A DNA stretch of 64,000 nucleotides. Source: Ciona intestinalis. Its lineage: Eukaryota; Chordata; Ascidiacea; Phlebobranchia; Cionidae. The DNA is taken from NCBI RefSeq assembly GCF_000224145.3, contig NC_020168.2, forward strand, positions 2,942,080 through 3,006,079. Direction: 5' to 3'. Shown piece after piece: positions 48,001 to 58,357 of this stretch (position 1 is its first letter; every line of letters begins with the position of its first letter). The translations under genes were made by a program, and so were the position numbers. The notes under the pieces were generated by a model that worked only from the letters and a program-made list of their open reading frames with translations, did no database searches and was not told the DNA's origin.

Positions 48001-49730
48001 GGATTTACGATTTTATAGCTTTTTTAACGTTTTTTTTACAACCAAAAGGAACTAAAAAAATAAAAAGGCGTTCCATCTTCCCCCACCCTATACTATATAG
48101 TTTTAAAGTATTTTCAAATATTTTCTGTTTAATTACAAGATTTCTGTTTAATTTAGATTACAGTTAAATTTTATCCTTGCTTCCCCCAGGTGTGAATACG
48201 TCCTTCAGCAAAGAGGACCTGAATATGTTCATAATGTTTGTATGCAGTTTCCGAACTTGAGGCGTCCAGACTTGCCACTTCGAAATCTGCCATCCGTAGT
48301 CTCGGGACCCAGGTAATTCATGTAGGCAACAAAGTAGTTTTAGAACACTTGGTAAAAATTAAATAACTCTGGTGACGGGTTTTACAAATTAGAAAAAAAA
48401 AGTTATTTTCAAACATATATTATTTTCAAACAATAAAAAGAAAAGTTATATCAAAGTTATATCATTTCCAAACAATAAAAAGGAAACAATTATAATTTTA
48501 AACGTTTCTAAATAATTTTATAATATCCTCATGTTTTGAATAACTTGTTTTGCTAATTGTATAAAAATGGAACACAATTTTTGCAATCGGTGTATATTGG
48601 TATAGAATGCTGTGAATAAAACATTGGTGGTCTCTGATTTGCTGCTTTAACGACAAAAAATATCGTACAAAATAATTCAAAATACAAGTTTTCGTTTTAC
48701 ATTCAACCACAACCAACTAGAAATACCTTCAACTTTGTATTTTTCAGTCACCAAACCCCTGGTGGCGGTTTATTGTACCATCAGTCGCCGCAAATAATTG
48801 ACCCAAGAGAAGAGACACGGCGACGGAAAGCGAAGATCGACCGTGAGATGATTGCTTCACCGCTCGTGAACCAAGCAAGACAATTAGGATTTTCAAATAA
48901 TCAGATTCGTTCAGCTTTTACCAAGTGGGTGTTTGAGTATTATTTGTTGTGAGAATATAATACAGTGGGTTGGGGGAACTTGGGACGCCCCTTTATTCTG
49001 TTTTCTCGTTCTGTTTTGTAGTAAACAAAGAACACTCAATAAATTGTACTACCGTTTCCTTACAACTACTATAGACCGTTGTTAATTGTCCACGATCAGG
49101 ATGTTTGGAAATTATGGCTAAAGGTGTCCCGTCTTCTCCCACCGCACTAAATATACCATTTCGGATAACTAAAACAGCGAAGGGAAAGGAATTAGCAGCA
49201 AAACGACAGTATTTAAAACACGTTCCGGGTAAAAACTATAAGTGTGCCAAATAATAGAGTTGCTGCAAAACCCCATAGTGCAGTGTAAATTAACTTAGTT
49301 TGAGTTGTTTTATATACAGCAAATTATGAAAAAGTGGGAAAAAGTTTGCGTAAACATAATGTGTATTCTAAATCCTAATGAGATTATTATATATAGGTCG
49401 TTCGAAGTAAGTGACAAGACATGTGAGAATATGGACGAACTTATAGATATAATTTCGAATCTACCGAACGATGACCATGATCAGGCACGAGGTTCAAACG
49501 AACAAACTACAAGTTACCAATACAGTTCAACCGCTACCCTCAGTCGTGCAGAAGAAATTCGCGCAATTGAAGAATCAAAAATCTGCAAAGTTTGCAGGAA
49601 CGCTAATGCATGTATTGTACTTTTACCGTGCGGTCATCTCAGCGTGTGTCAAGGCTGCAGTGTCAATATAGAGCGGTGTCCAATATGCAGAACGTTTACG
49701 CGGGAAAAGCTGCTCACTTACCTGGTTTAA
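44232..49730 (+). CDS. inhibitor of apoptosis protein: two BIR domains, UBA, RING
   Basis: Cytosolic IAP (BIRC2/3/XIAP class) expected to bind caspases or adaptors and act as a RING E3. Eight in-phase exons give 452 aa: 44232-44289, 46040-46169, 46599-46708, 46890-47216, 47618-47717, 48190-48312, 48748-48924, 49397-49730. BIR1 spans residues 23-90 ([33 protein letters not shown]). Its His/Cys ending is compact (GWHKHNC), so it is atypical. A Ser/Thr/Pro-rich linker follows. BIR2 is canonical: [45 protein letters not shown]-like segment ([18 protein letters not shown]) precedes the C-terminal C3HC4 [39 protein letters not shown]. It has no CARD and one BIR fewer than cIAP/XIAP. Exon 1 ([11 protein letters not shown]) is chosen by phase, a gtatgt donor and the TATA box. 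Introns are packed with MITEs. Confidence 0.9.
44323..44515 (+). mobile_element. TA-flanked MITE (subfamily A)
   Basis: 'agtaagaaggggaaataagg' left end and 'taaaggtgtcacacatttct' right end, both eroded. It lies in IAP intron 1, 34 bases after the donor. Confidence 0.8.
44578..44897 (+). mobile_element. SINE remnant interrupted by a MITE
   Basis: A short SINE-like head ('ccttggcaccgtggtgagcg') before 44622 and a SINE 3' block ('gttataacgactgctgttgc' to 'gcaagttacatttattcatg') after 44819 flank a full MITE. The MITE is therefore younger than this SINE copy; most of the SINE body is missing. Confidence 0.6.
44622..44819 (+). mobile_element. TA-flanked MITE (subfamily A), nested in a SINE
   Basis: Near-consensus copy: 'agtagggtgggggaagatgg' left end, 'ggtgtcccatctccccccat' right end, TATA context on both sides. 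Confidence 0.88.
44980..45769 (+). repeat. dispersed repeat R2, copy 1
   Basis: Shares ordered blocks with 56560-57260: 'ctttttcgtcgaacagttgttc', 'taatctcttgatt', 'gatttgtttttgatcgagc', 'agtaaaagggttaacta'. No coding frame or clear termini. A MITE sits at its right end. Confidence 0.55.
45048..45079. repeat. (TTG)n microsatellite
   Basis: About ten uninterrupted TTG units inside repeat R2 copy 1. Confidence 0.9.
45771..45930 (+). mobile_element. TA-flanked MITE (subfamily A) with internal deletion
   Basis: 'agcagggtgggggtagatgg' left end and 'ggtgtcccatcttccccgac' right end; the segment after 'aattgttta' is missing, leaving about 160 bp. Confidence 0.85.
46481..46590 (+). repeat. dispersed repeat R1, copy 3 (right part)
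   Basis: 'aggcgtgttggaacgactgt' through 'gaggagacaaaataaagtaa' matches the right two thirds of R1. Its end lies 8 bases before the start of IAP exon 3, so the repeat borders the 3' splice site. Confidence 0.6.
47281..47477 (-). mobile_element. TA-flanked MITE (subfamily A)
   Basis: 'agtagggtggggggaagacg' start, 'gtgtcccatcttccccaccc' end. IAP intron 4. Confidence 0.88.
47499..47586 (+). mobile_element. SINE 3' fragment
   Basis: 'gttataacgactgtcgtttt' and 'gataaagaaaagttaacttt'. IAP intron 4, 30 bases before exon 5. Confidence 0.7.
47927..48098 (-). mobile_element. TA-flanked MITE (subfamily A), divergent
   Basis: 'gtagggtggggggagatcga' start and 'gttccatcttcccccaccct' end with an internally shortened body. 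IAP intron 5. Confidence 0.8.
48961..49151 (+). mobile_element. TA-flanked MITE (subfamily A)
   Basis: 'agtgggttgggggaacttgg' start and 'ggtgtcccgtcttctcccac' end. IAP intron 7, 36 bases after the exon 7 donor. Confidence 0.85.
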
Positions 49731-49771
49731 AACTTTTAAATCATTCTTAGTTTTATAATTACCGACATACG

Positions 49772-49860
49772 TGGCTGGTAAACTGGGATGAGGTGCCTGA
49801 ACACTCGTGATATAACGACTGTCGTTTTCCGGCCACGCGAGGGTATACAGCAAGTTACAC
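49772..49860 (+). mobile_element. SINE 3' fragment
   Basis: 'atataacgactgtcgttttc' and 'cggccacgcgagggtataca'. It lies in the IAP 3'UTR region, 40 bases after the stop codon. Confidence 0.75.
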
Positions 49861-49927
49861 TATTCTGTATATAGTCATTTTTTACGTTTTGTTTTTTATT
49901 TGTGACTTAAAAAAATCGGGTGCTTGC

Positions 49928-49933
49928 AATAAA
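49928..49933 (+). terminator. polyadenylation signal for the IAP gene
   Basis: AATAAA 198 bases after the stop codon, beyond the SINE fragment; the first canonical hexamer downstream. Confidence 0.5.
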
Positions 49934-50818
49934 TATGTCTCGTACCAAATTCCTTTCAATATATATAATCCTGCGCTTTCACTATATATTCCTACAACAC
50001 TGTAGATGTAAATATATACACACGTTAAAAAAAATCTACCCAAAAACGTCTCATTAATCCAAAATGGTAATTTACGCATTGATGCGAATTATTTGTATGG
50101 CAAGAAAGAAATTAATATTTCTACATTAATTGAAACCTCTATCTGTATATATGTCCTATGCAAAACGATGGCTTGAAGAAATTGTTCTATTTTGTAATAA
50201 ATACCATCATCATGCTTATAAATTGCTCGGAAAATTAGGAATACGGAAATGTTTAGCAAACTTGAAAAACAATTCAGCGTAAAACACAGACTTGTATACA
50301 GGCGTTTTTTTTTCTTTATTTCCAAGTATACGACCCTTGGCTTACACATTCCATTCCCAAGCGTGCAAAGAAGGTTAGGCTGACTTCTTCGAGTGTATGA
50401 GACCGATTTTAGTTTGACCTATGAATATAGCGTATGCTGCATAGAAGACATTTGGTTTCATTTCAAAATATGTCCCTTATTTTGGCTGACACATAAGCGG
50501 GCAGCTAAAAGAACAGGAAATGGAGAAAAATTAGAAGATATTTAATAAATTACGAAAAACCTCAACATCATTTCGACAAGGTACAATCGAAGGTAAGAAA
50601 ATAAAATGTATCAAACCATTCTACAGCAGTCGTTTTTGAGACAATTTAGTTTTTTCTACCCTATATTAAAAAATAACGAATGTTGATATTTAATTATAAG
50701 TATCTCCAAACAAAATTGTGGGTTAAAAGTTTTGGTTCTTATTATCACGTTTATTTTATTTTATTAGAACTTTTATTTAATCTATTCACTATTTTATGGC
50801 TACGGTGTATTGAAACGA

Positions 50819-50892
50819 TATATAGTAGCGTGGGGGAAGATGGGACACCTTTAGCAAATAATACAGTTGGGTGGGGGAAGATGGGATATATA
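50819..50892. mobile_element. MITE fragment: two heads in tandem
   Basis: 'agtagcgtgggggaagatgg' and 'agttgggtgggggaagatgg' occur 50 bases apart with no interior. This recalls the double-head structure at 17.5-17.7 kb. Confidence 0.7.
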
Positions 50893-51595
50893 TATCCATT
50901 AAACAAAGATTAATGAGCAAAAATGAGCATTTTGTATCACTTTTAGACACCTATGTAACGATTTTGCTTATCGAAAGAAGATGTAAGCTAATCGTGAACA
51001 CTTAACCGTAAGTAAAGAATCTTTATCTTTAACTTTTTCTCAACCATTCACTTTTTATTTCGGATTACCTAATCTTTGAGCGTACAACAGGCAATGTATA
51101 GGTATATGATGTATCAGTATATTACCGGTGTCTATTGTATGCGTATAACAAATGGGTAGCCTATGGGTATATTCAACTAGATTCAGATATTACCCACTAC
51201 TGATCAGAAATATAGTGGACGTTTAAAATGGAACATGTTTGGGATTTAAATCATTTGGAAATCGCTCACTATCATCTGAAATACTCCTCCCTTTTGATAG
51301 CGAGCTATTTATCATTTCCCCAATGTTAACCCCCTAAACTAAGTCCAGGAATGTTAACGATCGGTTACTATAAACGATAGCCTATCTGGCCTTGTTAAAA
51401 ATGTACATAGGCTAGGTCAGGGGAGTTTTTACTGGACAGGGTTCTGTTTTATGAAAGAAAATTTATTGGCTGTCACAGCAGGAGGTATCGTGGATAAAGT
51501 GCCAGAATCGTTACTGTGACAGGGGTTACGATTTGCTGCTTGGGGCATTTATCAAAGTAAGTTTCGGCCTTCGTTGTGTTGATAAATTGATATAT

Positions 51596-51790
51596 ATAGT
51601 GGAATAGGGAAAGAATGGAAACCTTTTCATCTTGTATATTTGTCACATTTGGTGGTAAACAAAAACATTCAAAGAATTATAAAAATGTATCCTTACGACT
51701 ACCATAGACCGTTGTTAAGTGTTTAAAACACGATCAAGATATTTGGACATTATTTGCTAAGTTTGTCCAATCTTCCCCCACCCTACTATA
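51596..51790 (+). mobile_element. TA-flanked MITE (subfamily A)
   Basis: 'agtggaatagggaaagaatg' start and 'gtccaatcttcccccaccct' end; the interior is intact. Confidence 0.85.
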
Positions 51791-52334
51791 ATAATGTACA
51801 TAAAACTAGAAAGGAGATTCATCAAACAATTCATTCTAGGAATTTTAAAAGGCAGACTTTTATCAACTTCTATATACAGATAAAAAAATTATCCTTACGC
51901 CCATATAGCTATAACCTATTTTAATATTGATTATAGTAGGACATAATGCAACTAGTTGTAAATCAAATCGAAAAAAACGTTTCAGGGTCTATATACCGAC
52001 AGTAATAACCCTGAAAGGTGTACTCCCCCTGGCCCAGAGTATACCTGTGTGCTTACCCAACGGTTTATTCGATAACCAGAAATACGGAGCGTTTGCGTAG
52101 CCCCGGTAGAAGTATTGCGCAAGTTGTACAAATAACATCAAACTTCTATCTCAATAAATCAGACCCTGTGTGTGGAAATACATTTCGGAAATTTTCTGGG
52201 AGGTCAAGCATTGGGAACTTTATATGTTGGGATTTTGTTTTCGGGTAAGTTATTTGTCGGGAAGGGAATGTTACTGTCAGAAATTTTGAAAGATTACGTA
52301 CAAAAAAATTTTAACCAAACTTTTGTACAGTATA

Positions 52335-52529
52335 TATAGTACGATGGGGCGAGATGGGACACCTTTTTATTCCTATTTTCTCACCTTACTTAGTAGTAAA
52401 CAAAAACATTCAAAGAAGTATAAAACTATATTCTCACGATTCTAATAGACCGCTGTTAGTGGTTTAAAACGCGATTAGGATTTTGGATATTATATGGTAA
52501 AGGTGTCCCGTCTTTATCTATTCTATTAC
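52335..52529 (+). mobile_element. TA-flanked MITE (subfamily A)
   Basis: 'agtacgatggggcgagatgg' start and 'ggtgtcccgtctttatctat' end. Confidence 0.83.
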
Positions 52530-53127
52530 AATAAAAACGGTTTTTACATATACACTCATCATAATCATTGCTAGAAACGTTCATGGCGTTTTGTTTACGT
52601 TTGTGATTTAGTAAAATGGAAGTTTTGTCTTTTATTCGATCTTATTGGGAACTTGCGTTTGAGTTGGTATGTTTCTGGTAGTACTGTACGTCACTAGGGG
52701 AAGTACCAGCTTCAAACGCCGGTTCCAATTGTCAACGAACAAATTCCACGATGTATCATTGAATTGCACATTAAACATCGAAAAATACGTTTACTGTAAA
52801 ACAGTCATTCTAATATAAATCAACTTAAGTCTGATACCGACCTTTAAGTTTTTGCGTAGGTGTCACAATTTAACGAAGTCCAAATTTAACTTAAGTTTTT
52901 TTTTAAATAAACAGACTCGTTTGAAGGAGATAACAGTACTCAGTACACCATTCAATTGTAGATCATTCATTAAGCTCATCTATTTTTGGCAGTCGATGAT
53001 TGGAATATATTTTGTTCAAATTAGCAGTGTGGACCCATTGGGAGGTGTTTTATTTGAGAAGCTTGTGTTTTTCATTGAATAATATCGCTCGAAGATTGTT
53101 AAACTTGGTTTGATTATAGACAATGAA

Positions 53128-53274
53128 TGGTAGGGTGGGGTAAGATTTGAAACGTTTTCGTTTTTTTTGTACTGTTCGGTAGAAAACAAGGAATACTTAA
53201 AGTTATATTGTTAAGCGTTATAAATTAACATGAGGTATAATGTGCTAAGATATCCCATCTTACCCCGCGGTACT
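53128..53274 (+). mobile_element. MITE (subfamily B-like, shortened)
   Basis: 'ggtagggtggggtaagattt' start and 'tatcccatcttaccccgcgg' end; about 50 bases shorter than other copies. Confidence 0.75.
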
Positions 53275-53356
53275 TTAAGCCGGTGTACCCTTTAAGCTAT
53301 TTTATTATTAAAATTAATTTCTAAACCTATTATACTTAAAAACAAATATATTACTA

Positions 53357-53412
53357 CGACTGTACGTATAATGCGGTAAAGTATAATGCGACTGTACGTA
53401 TAATGTGGTAAA
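53357..53412. repeat. short tandem duplication upstream of tRNA-Ser
   Basis: 'cgactgtacgtataatg' occurs twice, about 31 bases apart, with similar following sequence ('cggtaaag', 'tggtaaaa'). Confidence 0.75.
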
Positions 53413-53450
53413 ACGAGTACGTCGCTGCATAAGACTCCGTAGTCTCACAA

Positions 53451-53532
53451 GTCGTCGTGGCCGAGTGGTTAAGGCGACAGACTAGAAATCTGTTGGGCTC
53501 TGCCCGCACAGGTTCGAATCCTGTCGGCGACG
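53451..53532 (+). tRNA. tRNA-Ser (anticodon AGA)
   Basis: An 82-base type II tRNA. The acceptor stem GTCGTCG pairs with CGGCGAC with one wobble. A box TGGCCGAGTGGTTAAGGCG, anticodon loop CTAGAAA (AGA), a long variable arm TGGGCTCTGCCCGC that can pair, B box GGTTCGAATCC, and a T5 terminator at 53537-53541. No intron. All hallmarks of a functional nuclear tRNA-Ser are visible. Confidence 0.96.
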
Positions 53533-53541
53533 TAACTTTTT

Positions 53542-55085
53542 GCATTTCTTATGGATTCATAAGAAACAAGAAGTATAGGGATTAAACGCAAATCTTTTTT
53601 TAATTAGTATAGCCCCTTTTATATTAAAACGCGAAATTTACCCTTTAACGTTTGTAATCCCTTAGCCCATACTTTACAACTGGTCCTTGCAGTTTAGAAG
53701 AAATATAGCGGTACACCTACCGTGTTCCCAATTTTAAACATCGGGTTTCAATATTTTAAAATCAATTTTACGCAAGATCGCCCTTTACGAAGGCCTCTAT
53801 AGCATATACCTATCACCTCAGTATTCTATGCCCATCTACCTAACTTAATAAGGTAAACGTCACGATCGGCAACAGAGTATACAAATCAACTGCGCTTCAT
53901 TTTTTTTATTTTCATGGTTTTAAATTAAAAATAATACCATTTATAGCAGTGCAAATTAACACATCAGTCACTAAACGTCTCTGGGAATTAATTGCCTTCT
54001 GAAAAATAAAATCAGGATTAAAATACCTTTATAGTTTATGTGGCTGGCGTTGGTGGAAAGCCACTACGGCACGACAAGCCCCCAGCCAATGGTAGTGGGT
54101 TTCTACTTAGGTGAGAAACCCTTGCGGGATGTTACTGTCCACGCAGGTTAAAGAAACCCCCATAGACAAAAATGGTACAACGAATGCACATACACATGTG
54201 CACGACAACAACGACAAAAAGACAAAAATGATACAACGAGGTGCAAATATAAAAAGTGCCACAAAGCATGCAACAAACACAACAGCTCAGTCATATCCAA
54301 AAATGGGAGGTCTTTAATTTATGCGAACATAATCAATGAAACATCTTCAAAGAAAATATGGTTCAAATCCTGAAGGATAATCAGCTGCAGTGTACAAATC
54401 ATTAAATGTCCGGCCACAAGGAGTCGAAGCCAATAACGGCTCCGCATGTCCCAATCACCTGACAAGTCGCCACGTTGGTACCGCGATACTCTCGTCGCAT
54501 CTTACACGCAATATAATATCGTTCGGATGTTAAGCACCGCTTCGACCATCACGAAACTGCGTTAGGTTGTTACGAACCGCACTAGTAGTGATCTAAATAA
54601 TCGAGCGTAGCATCACTGTACCGGTAGTGACCTAAATGAGTGAGCGTAGCATCACAGTACCGGTAGTGACCTAAAACTAGCGTAGCATCACTGGCGGCGA
54701 CGTCTACGCAACAACCCAACAGTAACGTAACTCAGTCTAGAACCGTGACTTAACCGCACCGAACGCTGGGCCTTGAAGACCCATCGACGTATAGCGTAAT
54801 TGTAACGTGGCCAGCGTCACAATTAGGCTTTTGCAGAAAAATAGCAACATTTTCACAAGGACAATTAATTAATAAAAAAAATGAGGGATGTTAAATCTAA
54901 AAGTTTTATCTGCGGGTATATTATAATGCGCGTGGATATTACTCAAGTATTTGTGTACCAACATGCCGTTCTTATCAAGTGATTAGGAAAATGCAGAATC
55001 GCTAAAGAGTTCGACCTTTGCAGACGAAACACATAATGACGTGTACAACAACAGAATCCGATCCAGCAAGATGTTTGCCATAGTT
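53542..55085. other. intergenic, with a GC-richer repeat-like block
   Basis: 54030-54840 stands out as GC-richer, with a Pro/Lys-like short frame (54111-54317), then a hairpin-bearing tandem array at 54585. It resembles the untranslated end of a retroposon, but I can name no family. The rest is plain AT-rich DNA. Confidence 0.45.
54585..54692. repeat. three tandem 39 bp units, each a potential hairpin
   Basis: Units start at 54585, 54624 and 54663 (the last shorter). Each begins 'gtagtgacctaaa' and ends 'gcgtagcatcac'. The GTAGTGAT start can pair with the ATCACTG-type end within a unit. Confidence 0.8.
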
Positions 55086-55684
55086 TCATTGAATATATTT
55101 CAGTGACATGCAAAATGCACTAAAGTAGTGACTGACAAAAAGGCTGGCCACATTAGGTCCAGCAAAAATGAGAGACAAACACAAATCCGGCAACACTGTA
55201 AGAGTGCTCCAGCAACCACACCCCAACAACACAACTCCTAAGCCTAAGCAAAACCTCAAACCAGCTTTTTTCGTCGTCTTCGTCTCTGCTCTTCGTCTGC
55301 AAAACAAATGTAAATTTAATGTAAATTAAGTTGGGGTAAAAAGGTTCAAGTCTTCGATCGTCCCATTTCGTAAAAAAAGAAGATGGGACACCTTTAGCAT
55401 ATAATATCCAAACACCTTGATCGTGTTTTGAACAACTATAATAACGGCTATATATATTTGTTTTAGATTCTAGAATATACGCCGGGCTTTTTGTAACAAT
55501 AAAATAGTTAAATGTTGGAATATTTATGACGTCACAATTACTTTTTTCCTTATTTGCAGTTTGTCTTCTGGATCCTCTGTGACGTCACATACCAGGTTCT
55601 AAATATTTAAAAAATGTTGTTTCAAATAATAAAGATTGTGACGAAACCAAACAACTTACGAAGTGGGTTCTTCTGTTGCGTCAT
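55086..55684 (-). CDS. possible small two-helix membrane protein gene (speculative)
   Basis: The frame 55296-55086 (minus) follows a good acceptor (polypyrimidine then TTTTGCAG at 55297) and reads two hydrophobic stretches, GLRFCLGLGVVLLGCGC and LCLSLIFAGPNVASLFV, then ends KYIQ-stop. Upstream, 55684-55660 starts with ATG and ends at a strong gtaagt donor. Joining it to the first acceptor AG gives an early stop; an acceptor 8 bases further in keeps the frame, giving about 75 aa. I do not recognise the protein. The CRE-rich block upstream would be its promoter. Expression evidence would decide. Confidence 0.3.
55330..55452. mobile_element. MITE fragments, rearranged
   Basis: 'gttggggtaaaaaggttcaa', 'tcgtcccatttcgtaaa' and 'agatgggacacctttagca' with 'accttgatcgtgttttgaac' represent parts of the element out of normal order. 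Confidence 0.6.
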
Positions 55685-56085
55685 CACCACTTCAAGACGT
55701 CACATCTCTGATGTCATCTAGAAAAGAACGGGTGTACGTAATAATGCCTATTGTGATTTATACTTTACCAAATCTTTGATCTTCATGCTCCATTTCTAGC
55801 TAACAGCACGAATATATTTTAGATTAAACTTAACATGAAAGTATACGTAATGTGCCTTGCGACGACGCAAAGCGCGCATGGGGCCCCATGAAACAATGTC
55901 GCGAAAAGCAAGCGCATACGAGAAACCGCAATGGGACGTCGCAAACGTGTGGTCTTGAGCGTGAATCTGACTATGACGTAATAATCGCGAGCGATGGCGA
56001 AGCGGGTATGACGCGATGTCATACAAAAGTATTGTGACGTAACGTAGCGATTATGTAAACCGATGTCACGTCGCAAGTGACGTCT
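55527..56085. promoter_or_regulatory. cluster of CRE/ATF sites in a CpG-rich block
   Basis: TGACGTCA occurs at 55527 and 55580. Related sites: GACGTCAC at 55696, TGACGTAA at 55974 and 56035, TGACGTCT at 56078. The stretch 55850-56090 is also rich in CG dinucleotides against an AT-rich background, like an active promoter or enhancer. Confidence 0.5.
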
Positions 56086-56559
56086 GTTGTGACAAAATTA
56101 ACAACCGTAGCGAATTTCCTGAAATAAGTTTGTTAAATATTAAAGTAGATATAACAGATAAACTAAGAATATCATTCGCAAGGCACAATACTAAAATTGT
56201 TTAATACAATAGGTATACACATATGTATGTAATATATTCATAAATACTCACATTCTAGTGTAAGTACATTAAAGAACTAGTTTATATTTAAGCAAAACTA
56301 AATAAAATATAGTTTATAATTAAGCAAGCACAAACAGTAGCAATAATACTTAACTTCAACGCTTGTAGAAGAAACAAATATAATCCTGCACTGAGTAAAT
56401 CCAAAGTGTGCAACTTTGTCGCTGCTTCATTCAAACTGCCTTGTACAGTTGCAACGAGTTGTAAGGACGACGTTTTACATGCCCGGGGAATGAATAAAAA
56501 TCGGGAGACTGCGGCTAATCAAAATCATTGGCGCGATTGGTTTAAATTCCTTTAACTTT

Positions 56560-57260
56560 AGTACTGTATAATTGAGCACGTAAGTGGCTTTGTATATAAT
56601 CTTTTTCGTCGAAAAGTTGTTCGTGTACTTTGCCATGATTTTTTTCACATATTGTAATTATGCATTTTTGCATTTATTGTTAATCTCTTGATTTAAATGA
56701 AACCATAATATATATTCAAAAACTTATAATTTCTTTTCTTAGAATAATTTCTTCGACCTAAAACCACATATAATTAGCAAGTGATTAACGATGACGTTTC
56801 TGTTTGCTCAAAAGCACTGAAGCTGGCAAACTGCACCGAAAAAATAAATCAATTATAACAAGAGGCGTCCATTGGAACAACTTTTACTCGTCCAGCTCAA
56901 CAAAATTAACTACGGTAAACAATACACACAACTGGAAACTAAGTGGTAAACCAATCAACGTTCAGGCATGGCAGTATATCAAGGGCAGATTTCAACAATG
57001 GCGTTAAATTTGGGTGGCAGGCACTTTTCCGACTGTGACGCATCTCTAACAATTTTCTAGTTCGAGCTTTATTCAAATAGAAATAGAGAAAAGTTAAAAC
57101 TGGAAACTTAACTTTTCGCTTTAAAGCGCTAAAACCTAAATATACCTTGGACCTTTATTAAACGTTTGCACTCGGCACATTATTTCCAACCGAAGGGGTT
57201 TGGTACTTCATGTTTGTTTTTGACCAAGCTTAGTCGACCATGTTAGTTAAAGGTCTAATT
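56560..57260 (+). repeat. dispersed repeat R2, copy 2
   Basis: Ordered matches to 44980-45769: 'cacgtaagtggctttgtata', 'ctttttcgtcgaaaagttgt', 'taatctcttgatttaaatga', 'catgtttgtttttgaccaag', 'agttaaaggtctaatta'. Confidence 0.55.
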
Positions 57261-57859
57261 ATATTACGTGCTTACTCATTAGGGCTGTGCTCTCCTGTTA
57301 AGACTGTTTTTAATTAAAAAAATCACCTTCAGTGATATCAGAACTTAAATAGAAGACAAGGGCGACACTTTTTGTTTTATTCTAACAATTTATTGATTGT
57401 GGTTTTAGTAATACACGCACTTTGTCCCCATTACTGCTGGTGCCACTATATTCATTTGGCACTGGGTCCGTCGCACAGCGCAGTTTCGGTGAAATTGACA
57501 AGAAAAAGAAAAAAACGTCGACTTATTCATCTACAGAAACAAATATTGATCACAAAAACAACAGTCGCCCACCACGCCAATTATTCATTTCACATCCAGC
57601 AATGCCGACTGAAACTGCAATGTAGTCAAACAGCATCGCAGGAAGTTGTTAATTCAAACATCACGTGAACAGTTCGGGGAAGTTGATGTTGATTAGAAGA
57701 ATGAAGTTGTTTTGATGAAGAATGGCTGGTGCAATTAACCACCATCATGTACATGCTTTTGTTAAACTAATGCGTCGTGTGCGTTTGTAGTATCATTATT
57801 CCCTGTCATGTATATGAATCTAGCTTATGTATGAAAGAAGTACGTGTGAATCAACAAAT

Positions 57860-57960
57860 ACAATTTATGTATCCTTGCGTGGCGGAAAACCACAATGGTT
57901 AAAACGCGGGCGTTTTGTTTCATACATTAGTGCCTGCTTACAAGTATCGCATATGCATCT
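57860..57960 (-). mobile_element. SINE 3' fragment
   Basis: 'atgtatccttgcgtggcgga' and 'cattagtgcctgcttacaag' match the reverse 3' block. Confidence 0.7.
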
Positions 57961-57982
57961 AATTATTGGTGAATATTCTTTA

Positions 57983-58181
57983 TATAGTAGAGTGGGGTAA
58001 GATGGGACACCATTTCATTCGATTTTCTCGTCCCATTTGGTTGTTAACAAAGAACGTTCAAAGACTTTAAAACCGTATCATCACGACTCCCGTAGACAGT
58101 TTTTAATTGTTTAAAATACGATCAGAATATTTATATATTATGCGCTAAAGGTGTCCCATCTTACCCCAACCCACTAGATAT
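57983..58181 (+). mobile_element. TA-flanked MITE (subfamily A)
   Basis: 'agtagagtggggtaagatgg' start and 'gtgtcccatcttaccccaac' end. It lies about 170 bp upstream of the TATA box of the secreted-peptide gene. Confidence 0.87.
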
Positions 58182-58349
58182 ATGGCTGACAGTTTAAATA
58201 TCTCACTTGTTTGGAAAATTAGAAAACCAAGGCGAAAACATTTTCAGACACCACAAAAACATGCCAGATTTCGTGGAGAAATGGAACTTCTTCTTTTAAA
58301 ATCAAAGCGTTTCGGAAATATTTACGCGTTTAATATCCGCCACTTTTAT

Positions 58350-58357
58350 TATAAAAG
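58350..58357 (+). promoter_or_regulatory. TATA box of the secreted-peptide gene
   Basis: TATAAAAG, a perfect TATA element, 110 bases upstream of the ATG. A candidate initiator 'tcatcagttc' follows about 30 bases downstream, and a 5'UTR donor (ACAAA|gtgagt) at 58405 gives a 54 bp 5'UTR intron ending at the ATG. Confidence 0.65.

Larger units (their letters stand above)
49934..53450. other. intergenic region between the IAP gene and tRNA-Ser
   Basis: Holds four MITE copies or fragments and no confident gene. Two exon-like pieces (51471-51558 and 51988-52074, plus strand) with splice-like edges are discussed as a low-confidence finding. Confidence 0.5.
56086..58349. other. intergenic: repeat R2 copy, SINE fragment, MITE
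   Basis: Contains listed repeats. ORFs at 56804-57007 and two overlapping frames at 57372-57668 (+) have no recognisable product. I see no firm gene. Confidence 0.5.

Noticed and set aside
53354-53545. 63-residue minus-strand ORF with a TGFEPVRAEP motif
   Set aside because: It is the antisense translation of the tRNA-Ser gene, a common false protein.
57372-57668. Overlapping 98- and 67-residue frames
   Set aside because: All three frames are partly open over a short stretch; none has a convincing start, domain or second exon.
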